Assembly: GCF_001668625.1 (NCBI RefSeq)
Contig: NZ_LZLJ01000060.1
Span: 1 to 64,000 of the forward strand
Source: Mycobacterium sp. 1274756.6
Lineage (GTDB): Bacteria; Actinomycetota; Actinomycetes; Mycobacteriales; Mycobacteriaceae
DNA length: 64,000 nt
Reading direction: 5' to 3'
Position numbers and translations under genes: made by a program. The notes beneath the pieces were generated by a model. The model did not search any database. It was not told the DNA's origin and saw nothing but the letters and a program-made list of their open reading frames with translations. How positions within the stretch are numbered: the stretch's first letter is position 1; every line of letters starts with the position of its first letter. Of this stretch, positions 11,404 through 18,438 are shown in pieces.

Positions 11404-11775
11404 GTGCTGCGCGCTCTTCGGGCGGTTGTCATCGGGGTCGGCGTCGCGGCCGCGCTGGCCGGTTGCGGCGGTGGCTCCGGGTCCTCCCCCACCGGACCGG
11501 TGGGCACGACAGCCGGCTACGACGCGGTGGGCACCACCGCCGAATTGGATTGCGGCGAAGGTGGTTCGTTGAGCGTCACCGGCTCCAACAACACGCTGGC
11601 GGTGACCGGCGTGTGCGCCACCGTGTCGGTCGGCGGCGCCGACAACCGGGTCCGCATCGCCCGGGTCGAGCGCGAGTTGTCGGTCAGCGGGCTCAACAAC
11701 ACCGTCACCTACCGCGCCGGAGACCCGGCGGTAAACCGGTCCGGAACCGATAACACCGTCAGCCGCAGCGAGTAG
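11404..11775 (+). CDS. DUF3060 lipoprotein (Rv0679c-like)
   Basis: 123 residues. Signal peptide with lipobox LAGC around residue 20, then a Gly/Ser linker and a DUF3060 domain (GSNNTLAVTGVC, GLNNTVTY, GTDNTVS). It should be anchored in the membrane by the lipidated cysteine. GTG start, 11 nt after the upstream DUF3060 gene, so the two form one operon. Function not known. Confidence 0.85.
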   Translation: MLRALRAVVIGVGVAAALAGCGGGSGSSPTGPVGTTAGYDAVGTTAELDCGEGGSLSVTGSNNTLAVTGVCATVSVGGADNRVRIARVERELSVSGLNNTVTYRAGDPAVNRSGTDNTVSRSE

Positions 11776-11851
11776 CCCGGCGGGTCCGCCGCGGGCGCCG
11801 CTAACGCGCCGTGTCGGGGGCCTTTAGCCCGGCGCGCCGTGGCGGGCGCCG

Positions 11852-12622
11852 CTAGCCCGGGGCGCCGTGGCGGCCCGCGCCGGCGGCGAACCGCCCCGCG
11901 CCGTGCACGGCCTCCCCGGCCACCCGGGCGAAGCTGGCGAGCTCGTCGGCCATCGCCTCGGGTTCGGGGCGGCCCCACTGGTTCAGCGCGGAGCGCCGGT
12001 CGGCGCGCAGGCACTGCTGCGGCAGCGCCGCCAGCTCGGCGGCCAGTGTCTCGGCGGCCGTGCGGGCCTGCCCGGCCGGCACCACCCGGTTGGCCAACCC
12101 GATCGCCTGCGCCTCGGCGGCGTCGACCGCCCGGCCGGTGAGGATCAGATCCATGGCCCGGCTCTGCCCGATGAGTCGGGGCAGCCGGACCGTGCCGCCG
12201 TCGATGAGCGGCACTCCCCAGCGGCGGCAGAACACCCCGAACACGGCGTCGTCGTCGGCGACGCGCAGGTCGCACCAGAGCGCGAGTTCCAGCCCGCCCG
12301 CCACCGCGTAGCCGCTGACCGCGGCGATCACCGGTTTCGACAGGGTCATCCGGGTCGGGCCCATCGGTCCGGGCCCGTCGGGCCGCACCCGGTTGCTCTG
12401 CGGTGTGCCGAACGCTTTGAGATCGGCTCCGGCGCAGAAGGTTCCGCCCGCCCCACACAACACCGCGACCGCGGCGTCGTCGTCGCGGTCGAACTCGGCG
12501 AACGCGGCGTGCAGCTGCTCGGCCATCGGTCCGTTGACCGCGTTGCGGGCGGCGGGGCGGTTCATGATCACGGTGGTGACCGGCCCGCGGTGCTCCACCA
12601 GGACGGAGTCGGTGCTCATCAT
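11852..12622 (-). CDS. echA5: Enoyl-CoA hydratase/isomerase family protein (EchA5-like)
   Basis: About 256 residues with the crotonase fold: oxyanion-hole segments CAGADLKAFG and SGYAVAGGLELAL, then FGVFCRRWGVPLIDGGTVRLPR. By eye, neither catalytic glutamate of crotonase is kept (C/R and D occupy those positions), so hydratase activity is doubtful; family members of this type may act as isomerases or bind CoA esters. Its ATG overlaps the stop of the PaaX-like gene (ATGA), with GGAGG just upstream; a second ATG follows immediately. Last gene of a fadE8-echA4-paaX-echA5 operon, the same order as Rv0672-Rv0675. Confidence 0.88.
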   Translation of the reverse strand: MMSTDSVLVEHRGPVTTVIMNRPAARNAVNGPMAEQLHAAFAEFDRDDDAAVAVLCGAGGTFCAGADLKAFGTPQSNRVRPDGPGPMGPTRMTLSKPVIAAVSGYAVAGGLELALWCDLRVADDDAVFGVFCRRWGVPLIDGGTVRLPRLIGQSRAMDLILTGRAVDAAEAQAIGLANRVVPAGQARTAAETLAAELAALPQQCLRADRRSALNQWGRPEPEAMADELASFARVAGEAVHGAGRFAAGAGRHGAPG

Positions 12623-13344
12623 GCCTCCAGGGGTAGGGCGCGGCGCCCGCCGAACTCGGCGGCGAACTCCCGGTAGGCGGCGCGCAGTCGGGATCCCGGC
12701 CAGTGCGCGGGCAACAATTCGTCGGGCAGGACGGGGTCGGCAAGCAGATGGCGCACCGCGGCGGCGGCCGCGGTGAACCGGGCCGGCAGGTCCGGGGCGT
12801 GGGTCATTGAGGCCAGGATCTCCTCGCCCTGTTGCGCCCAGCCCGGCAGATCCCACAGCCGGCCCGCCAGTTCGGCCGGGTCGTCGTCGCGGGCGGTCAG
12901 CACCCGAAGTTGGCGCAGCGTCGCGTCGTCGAGGGTGGTCTGCAGGTTGTCCGGGCGCAGCCAAACCCCTTCGCGCAGTTCACCGAAGCGGCCGTGCTGC
13001 AGTGCGGTGCGCAGCGCCGCGCGGGTGCGGGCGCCGTTGCCGACGCTGGTGATCACCAACGTGGTCCACTGGCCCGACCAGGCCCGGCCCCGGGGGTCGA
13101 GCGCCTCGTCCTGACGGCGCTGGCGGGCCAGCAGCCGGGTCGCGAGGCGGTACCCGTCGGCGGAGCGGATCAGGTCGCCCGCGCTGACCATGCGGGTCAG
13201 CGCCACCCGCAGCGTCGTCTCCTTGATCCCGAATTCCGCGGCCAGCCGGACCAATTCGGCCGAGCTGGCCCAGGCCGGGTGCGCGCCGAGCAGCATCGAC
13301 AGCACGACCGAGCGGGCGGTGAGGCGCGGGTGCGGGCTGGGCAT
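12619..13344 (-). CDS. PaaX-family transcriptional regulator (Rv0674-like)
   Basis: 241 residues. The N-terminal winged-helix part (TARSVVLSMLLGAHPAW, FGIKETTLRVALTRMVSAGDL) and the middle and C-terminal regions (WVRPDNLQ-like segment, WDLPGWAQQGEEIL) match the PaaX family. Members repress aromatic or acyl-CoA catabolic genes in response to CoA thioesters. It sits inside the acyl-CoA operon, 10 nt after echA4 and overlapping echA5, so it probably controls this operon. Confidence 0.85.
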   Translation of the reverse strand: MPSPHPRLTARSVVLSMLLGAHPAWASSAELVRLAAEFGIKETTLRVALTRMVSAGDLIRSADGYRLATRLLARQRRQDEALDPRGRAWSGQWTTLVITSVGNGARTRAALRTALQHGRFGELREGVWLRPDNLQTTLDDATLRQLRVLTARDDDPAELAGRLWDLPGWAQQGEEILASMTHAPDLPARFTAAAAAVRHLLADPVLPDELLPAHWPGSRLRAAYREFAAEFGGRRALPLEA

Positions 13345-13354
13345 CCGAGCCCGC

Positions 13355-14266
13355 CTAGACCTGCGAGGCGCGGCGGCCGTGGTCGCCGAAGGGTTCGTCG
13401 CGGCTGCGGACCGCCTCCCGGAAGCCGCGTTCGGTGGCGTCGGCGACGAACGCGTGCCCTTCGGGGGTGTGGCGGGCGATGCCGTCGAACACGGTGCTCA
13501 GCATCGCGCTGGTGGTCGCCTTCTCGCGCAGCGGGGCGTTGAGGGCGAGTTTGACCATGATCAGCTGGTTGACCGGCATCGCCGCGATGCGGGCCACCAG
13601 TCGTTCGGTGCGCTCGTCGAGATCGGCCGGGTCGGGCGCCTCGACCGCCAGCCCCCATTCGGCGGCCTGCGCGCCGGTGAGGCAATCCCCGGTCAACAGC
13701 AGCCGTTTGGCGCGCTGGTCACCGAGCCGGTGGGCCCACAGCCCGCTGGCCGGCACCCCCCACACCCGGGTGGGCGGGTAGCCGATCTTGGCGTCGGCGG
13801 CGATGATCATCTGGTCGGCGTGCAGCGCGATGTCGGTGCCACCGGCGATGCAGTAGCCGTGAATCTTGACCACGGTCGGTTTGTCCGCGCGCATTAGCGC
13901 GGAGAACCCGCGTACGAACCGGCTCATCATCTGGTAGTCGAGCATCGGATCCCAGGGCCGATCCGGGCGGTGGTTCTGCGCCTGCACCCGCCCGTCGAGC
14001 ACGGTGCCGGCGTGGGCGTCCCCGCCGGCCGATGAGGACCCCTCGGCGTAGGCGCCCAGATCGAACCCGGCGCAGAAGCCGTCGCCGCGCCCGGAGACCA
14101 GGATGACGTGCACGTCGGGGTCCAGGTCGGCGCGTTCGACCAGGGCCGCCAGTTCCAGTGGGGTGTCGGCGATGATCGCGTTGCCCTTCTCGGGCCGGTT
14201 GAAGGTGATGCGCGCGACGCGGTCGGTCACCTCGTAGGTCATCGTGGTGAGGTCGGCGAGGTCCAC
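13355..14266 (-). CDS. echA4: Enoyl-CoA hydratase/isomerase family protein (EchA4-like)
   Basis: 303 residues of the crotonase superfamily: ARITFNRPEKGNAI, oxyanion segments GFCAGFDLGAY and HGYCIAGGTDIALH, then AKIGYPPTRVWGVPASGL. The usual catalytic glutamates are not evident. I chose the GTG 5 nt after the fadE8 stop (leader VDLADLTT); an ATG eight codons later is the alternative (295 residues). Cotranscribed with fadE8. Ortholog position Rv0673. Confidence 0.88.
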   Translation of the reverse strand: MDLADLTTMTYEVTDRVARITFNRPEKGNAIIADTPLELAALVERADLDPDVHVILVSGRGDGFCAGFDLGAYAEGSSSAGGDAHAGTVLDGRVQAQNHRPDRPWDPMLDYQMMSRFVRGFSALMRADKPTVVKIHGYCIAGGTDIALHADQMIIAADAKIGYPPTRVWGVPASGLWAHRLGDQRAKRLLLTGDCLTGAQAAEWGLAVEAPDPADLDERTERLVARIAAMPVNQLIMVKLALNAPLREKATTSAMLSTVFDGIARHTPEGHAFVADATERGFREAVRSRDEPFGDHGRRASQV

Positions 14267-14271
14267 GGCGG

Positions 14272-15912
14272 CTAGCCCTTGACCAGGACGCGGTCGAGGA
14301 TCGGCGCGAGATCCAGTCCGGGTGGCAGGGTTCCGTAGGCGTGGCCGTAGTCGCGGTCGAGCCGGGTGGCCAGGAAGGCCTCGGTGATCGCGGGGTGGCC
14401 GTGGCGAACCAGCAGGGTCGCCTGCAGCGCCAGGCAGATGTCCTCGGCGATCCGGCGGGCGCGTAGCTGCGCCTCGGTGAGGTCGTCGAGGTGGTGCAGT
14501 TGGGTTTTCAGTGCCGCGACATGGGCGTCGAGGCGGGGGTCCTGTCCGGCGGTTTTCTCGATGTCGTCGAAGAGCACGTCGACCGATTTGGGTTGGGTGG
14601 CGATGGCGCGCAAGGTGTCCAGAGCGCTGACGTTGCCGGAACCCTCCCAGATGCCCATCAGCGGCGCCTCGCGGAACAGCCGCGGCATGCCGGAGTCCTC
14701 GATGTAGCCGTTGCCGCCCAGACATTCCATCGCCTCCGCCGCGTGCGGGGTGGCCTGCTTGCACAGCCAGTACTTGGCGGCGGCCAGCCCGATGCGCCGC
14801 AGCAGCGCGTCGTACTCGTCACCGCGCACCGCGTTGTCGGTGGCACCGGCCATCCGCATCGCGACCATGGTGGCGGCCTCGGCCTCCACGGCGAGATCGG
14901 CGAGCACGTTGCGCATCAGCGGCTGGTCGATCAGGTAGGCGCCGAAGGCCTTGCGGTGCTGGGCGTGGTAGATGGCGCGGCTCAGTCCGGTGCGCATGCT
15001 GGTGGCGCTGGCCAGGGCGCAGTCCAGGCGGGTGAGGTTGACCATCTCGATGATCACCGCGACCCCCCGGCCCTCCTCCCCGACCAGCCAGACGGTCGCG
15101 CCGTCGTACTCCACCTCCGAGGAGGCGTTGGCGTGGTCGCCGAGTTTGTCCTTCAGCCGCTGCAGCCGCATGCGGTTGCGGGTGCCATCCGGTAGCACCC
15201 GGGGCAGCAGGAAACAGCTCAACCCGCCGGGGGCTTGGGCGAGCACCAGAAAGATGTCGCCCATCGGAGCGGAGGTGAACCACTTGTGGCCGGTGAGGGT
15301 GTAGCTGCCGTCGCCGTTGGGGGTGGCGGTGGAGGTGCCGGCCCGCACGTCCGAGCCGCCCTGCTTCTCGGTCATCGACATCCCGGCGGTGATGCCGGCC
15401 TTGGCGGTGGCCACCGCGGTCGGGTCCGGGTCGTAGCTGCGGCTGGTGAGCAGCGGCTCGTAGCGTTCGGCCAGCTCCGGGTTGTAGCGCAGGGCGGGCA
15501 CCGCCGCGTAGGTCATCGAGATCGGGCACAGGTGGCCGGGCTCGACGGTCCACGCGCCCATCTTGGCGGCGCGCACCACGTGGGCGCCGGGCCGGGGGTC
15601 GGCCCAGGGTGCGGCGTGTAGGCCGTGGCCGATCGCGGTGCGCATCAGTTCGTGGTAGGCCGGGTCGTATTCGACCTGGTCGATGCGGTGGCCCACCGCG
15701 TCGTGGGTGCGCAGGATCGGCCGGTTGCGGTCGGCCAGCTCCCCCCAGCGCCGCGCTTGGGCGGTGCCGGCGAGGGCGCCGAGTTCGGTGACCTCGTCCA
15801 CGCCCCAGTCGCCGCCCTCGCGGATCAGGGCCTCGATCAGCATCGGCGAGGTGGCGGGGTTGTGTCCCTCCAGCGGCGGGACCTGGTTGGTGACGGTGTG
15901 GGTGTCGGACAT
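14272..15912 (-). CDS. fadE8: Acyl-CoA dehydrogenase, AidB-like (FadE8)
   Basis: 546 residues. An FAD-dependent acyl-CoA dehydrogenase of the long AidB type: MTEKQGGSDVRAGTS, the TGHKWFTSAPM flavin segment and ECLGGNGYIEDSGMPRLFRE with the active-site glutamate region. The role is probably an alpha,beta-desaturation step, with the two crotonase-family proteins acting on the product. The start is MSDTHTV with a nearby GAGG; a longer form from 27 nt upstream is less likely. An inverted repeat lies just upstream. Confidence 0.92.
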   Translation of the reverse strand: MSDTHTVTNQVPPLEGHNPATSPMLIEALIREGGDWGVDEVTELGALAGTAQARRWGELADRNRPILRTHDAVGHRIDQVEYDPAYHELMRTAIGHGLHAAPWADPRPGAHVVRAAKMGAWTVEPGHLCPISMTYAAVPALRYNPELAERYEPLLTSRSYDPDPTAVATAKAGITAGMSMTEKQGGSDVRAGTSTATPNGDGSYTLTGHKWFTSAPMGDIFLVLAQAPGGLSCFLLPRVLPDGTRNRMRLQRLKDKLGDHANASSEVEYDGATVWLVGEEGRGVAVIIEMVNLTRLDCALASATSMRTGLSRAIYHAQHRKAFGAYLIDQPLMRNVLADLAVEAEAATMVAMRMAGATDNAVRGDEYDALLRRIGLAAAKYWLCKQATPHAAEAMECLGGNGYIEDSGMPRLFREAPLMGIWEGSGNVSALDTLRAIATQPKSVDVLFDDIEKTAGQDPRLDAHVAALKTQLHHLDDLTEAQLRARRIAEDICLALQATLLVRHGHPAITEAFLATRLDRDYGHAYGTLPPGLDLAPILDRVLVKG

Positions 15913-15922
15913 GACCTCAGTG

Positions 15923-15956
15923 TTACAGCTTTTCCACAACCGAACAAGGACTGTAA
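15923..15956. promoter_or_regulatory. Inverted repeat upstream of fadE8
   Basis: TTACAG and CTGTAA half-sites separated by 22 bp, beginning 11 nt upstream of the fadE8 start. Candidate operator for the PaaX-like repressor or another lipid regulator. Confidence 0.35.
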
Positions 15957-16069
15957 TAGGCAGGTTGGGCGTGCGACGCCCCTGAAATCGACACCTCAGC
16001 GGCGGTACAGGGCGAAAAAAGACCGGATCGGGCCGATTTGACGTCGATCTCAGGGATTACCCGGGTCGG

Positions 16070-16828
16070 CTACGCGCCCAGCTGGTCGCGCAGGAACGCG
16101 ATGTCGTCCTTGCGGCCCTCTTCGGCGGTTTCGCAGATCACCGGGGCGCCCGCCGCTTTGACCACCGCGACCAGCAGTTGCGGGTCGATCTCCCCGGTAC
16201 CGAAGTTGGCGTGGCGGTCCCGGCCGGAGCCGGGCGCGTCCTTGGAGTCGTTGCAGTGCACCAGGTCGATGCGCCCGGTGATGGCCTTGATCCGGTCCAC
16301 CGCGTCGAGCAGCGACTCCCCCGCCGCCCAGGTGTGGCAGGTGTCCAGGCAGAACCCGACCCCGGTGTCGCCGATGTGCTCCCACAGCCCGGCGATCGTG
16401 TCGAAGCGCCGGGCCATCGCGTTCTGCCCGCCGGCGGTGTTCTCCACATACACCGGCACCTCGGACTCGAGCTGGTCGAGAGCCTTGCGCCAGCGGACGA
16501 ACCCGTCGACGGGGTCCTCGTCGGCGGCGAGGTGCCCGCCGTGCACGATGACCGCCTTGGCCCCGATGTCGGCGGCGGCATCACAGGTCTGCTGCAGGAT
16601 CTTGCGCGAGGGGATGCGCACCCGGTTGTTCGCCGAGGCGACGTTGATCAGGTACGGGGCGTGGACGTAGATCGGCAGGCCCGACTCGCGCAGCGCGGCG
16701 GCGTCCTCGCGGGGTTTGGGCGCCTTCCAGCTTTGCGGGTTGCCCAGGAAGATCTGCACCGTGTCGGCGCCGTCGGCTTTCGCCGCCGCGATCGGGTCTT
16801 TCGGGCTGACGTGAGAACCGATGAGCAC
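16070..16828 (-). CDS. nfo: Endonuclease IV (AP endonuclease)
   Basis: 252 residues, complete for the family. It cleaves DNA 5' of abasic sites in base-excision repair. Zn-ligand motifs are visible: [67 protein letters not shown] and ICETAEEG. The GTG start follows TAGACT (16836-16841, minus strand) by 7 nt with no Shine-Dalgarno, so a leaderless transcript is likely. M. tuberculosis has its counterpart (end, Rv0670) just after rpoC; here extra genes intervene. Confidence 0.97.
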   Translation of the reverse strand: MLIGSHVSPKDPIAAAKADGADTVQIFLGNPQSWKAPKPREDAAALRESGLPIYVHAPYLINVASANNRVRIPSRKILQQTCDAAADIGAKAVIVHGGHLAADEDPVDGFVRWRKALDQLESEVPVYVENTAGGQNAMARRFDTIAGLWEHIGDTGVGFCLDTCHTWAAGESLLDAVDRIKAITGRIDLVHCNDSKDAPGSGRDRHANFGTGEIDPQLLVAVVKAAGAPVICETAEEGRKDDIAFLRDQLGA

Positions 16829-16864
16829 GCCGGCCAGTCTAGTGACCGGCCAACTCGCCCCCGA

Positions 16865-16955
16865 CCACCACCGAACGTGAAGACAAGTTCACCCTCGGCG
16901 TCGAGCGTGAACCTGTCTTCACACTCGACGCGCGAGGGCGTACTCGACGCACGAG
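16865..16955. repeat. Intergenic inverted-repeat element, copy A
   Basis: Arms GTGAAGACAAGTTCAC (16877-16892) and GTGAACCTGTCTTCAC (16907-16922), 15 of 16 complementary, around CCTCGGCGTCGAGC, followed by GACGCGCGAGGGCGTACTCGACGC. A near-identical copy occurs at 21400-21526 in the same orientation. It is non-coding. Confidence 0.9.
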
Positions 16956-16984
16956 GATCTGTCCCACGGCCTCGCAGCAGGCTC

Positions 16985-17602
16985 CTAGCGTCGTGCGCCG
17001 ACCCGCTTGAGCCCCCGATGTACCGCCACGGCCAGGTAGCCGAACAGCACAGCGGTGGCCACGTTGAGGAGCAGGTCGAAAACGATCAGGCCGATCGACT
17101 GCGTCGGCGTCCCCCATTCCCGGGCGACATGATTCCAGTGCTCAAAGAACTCGAGCGCCGACACCGAAACCGCCACGCACAGTGACCATGCCACCGCCGC
17201 CAGAATCGATGCCCAGTGCAGGAGCCGGTGTGCTCGCGGGGTGCCCAACGCCAGGGCGACGTACCCGAAGACGAGCCACAGTCCGACGGTGACCAGTCGG
17301 CCGATCACCGCGATAACCGAGAACGTCATCAGGCTCGTTCCCGGTAGGGCGACGGACAACAGGCCGACCGATCCCAACGTCACTCCCAGCACCGCGTTGG
17401 GGTTGTCCTGGCGCAGCGATTGAAACCACGGCTGGGCGATGAGTTCTCCGCGCATGCCTTGCGCAATCAGTTGCTCGATGAAGGACATGCGCCGGCCGGA
17501 GCCGGTCGTGAAGGTCGACGGTTGTGGCGGAACGTGGCGGGAGCGCTGGGCCGCGGCGTTGGGGCCGCGGTGTGTGCGGTCGTCGCTGTAGTGCGAGGTC
17601 AT
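16985..17602 (-). CDS. Membrane protein of unknown function
   Basis: 205 residues. The N-terminal 60 residues are polar (many R, H, S), followed by about four hydrophobic segments (GVTLGSVGLLSVALPGTSL; FSVIAVIGRLVTVGLWLVFG; LLHWASILAAVAWSLCVAV; IGLIVFDLLLNVATAVLFGY). The start MTSHYSDD has AAAGG 8 nt upstream; a longer form is possible. I do not recognise the family. It is divergent from a small secreted-protein gene, and both lie between the two copies of the intergenic element and next to a large LuxR-type regulator. Confidence 0.7.
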   Translation of the reverse strand: MTSHYSDDRTHRGPNAAAQRSRHVPPQPSTFTTGSGRRMSFIEQLIAQGMRGELIAQPWFQSLRQDNPNAVLGVTLGSVGLLSVALPGTSLMTFSVIAVIGRLVTVGLWLVFGYVALALGTPRAHRLLHWASILAAVAWSLCVAVSVSALEFFEHWNHVAREWGTPTQSIGLIVFDLLLNVATAVLFGYLAVAVHRGLKRVGARR

Positions 17603-17952
17603 GGTTTTTGCCTTTCTGGGTGCCGGACCCGGCATCGTTCGTCTGCCTGCCGTGGTCGGGGTTTATTCGGACCGGTCGAGTATTCGACCGCTCAGTCGGC
17701 GAGAACATCAGCTAAACCGCGTAGATATCGGCGCGCAGGTACGCATCACGCGACGTCATGTCGATATACGCGTTTTGGCCGATGTTGTCCGTCTGGCCTG
17801 CTCGGATAGTCGACTCACACAACCGAATACATCAGGGCACGCCAGGTTTCCGGCCGAATCCCGGGCACCGACGCCGGGACCAAACCCGGTTCGGGCGGTG
17901 CGTCCCGCCGACCGCGAGCCGCCCGGCCCGCTGCATCAGAGAGGAACAGATC
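17603..17952. promoter_or_regulatory. Divergent promoter region with an 18-bp palindrome
   Basis: 350 bp between the membrane-protein and secreted-protein genes. It contains CGGTCGA-GTAT-TCGACCG (17673-17690), a perfect 7-bp dyad and a good operator candidate. No further gene is evident. Confidence 0.5.
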
Positions 17953-18366
17953 ATGAGTACCATCCGCGCGCTGAAAGCGGTTCGCGCGTCCGCGATCGGC
18001 GGGGCTGCGACAGCCCTGACGATCGCGGCTCTGCCCCTGGTGGGGGCCGGGACCGCGCAAGCCAACGCCAACCCGGTTATGTTCGGCACCCTCGACCTGT
18101 GGGTTCAGTACGAAGGCGGCGGCCTCAGCCTGTGGGCCACCGTTCTCGATGGCGGCAACCCTGATGGGGTGACGGAATGGTGCAGCTACCACTCCGTCGG
18201 CACCGGGGAGACACTGCCGATTCCGTTCGATTCCGGAGTGGCGCTGACCGGCCGCGGGCCCTCGGCGCCGATCTGGATCCCGGCCCCGCAACTGGGCGGA
18301 ACCTGGGACGTCACCGTGAGCTGCAACGGCTCGGGAAACTCCGCCTCACACAGCGTGATCTACTGA
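17953..18366 (+). CDS. Small secreted protein of unknown function
   Basis: 137 residues. A clear signal peptide (about 1-36, hydrophobic core ALTIAALPLVGAG, cleavage near AQANA) is followed by a mature domain of about 100 residues with two cysteines (CSYHSVG, SCNGSG), probably one disulfide, and a beta-rich pattern. The ATG has GAGAGGAACAG upstream. An in-frame start 195 nt upstream is rejected for lack of a ribosome site. No family recognised. Confidence 0.8.
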   Translation: MSTIRALKAVRASAIGGAATALTIAALPLVGAGTAQANANPVMFGTLDLWVQYEGGGLSLWATVLDGGNPDGVTEWCSYHSVGTGETLPIPFDSGVALTGRGPSAPIWIPAPQLGGTWDVTVSCNGSGNSASHSVIY

Positions 18367-18438
18367 GCGTTCCGCCGGCCGGGGCTGCCGCCGCAACGAC
18401 ACCGGCGACGGCAGCCCAGCGACCGCTCCACCGAGCGA

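Noticed and set aside
16839..17117. Small minus-strand frame across copy A with a similar one across copy B
   Set aside because: The shared peptide arises only because the non-coding repeat is duplicated; no ribosome site or known domain.
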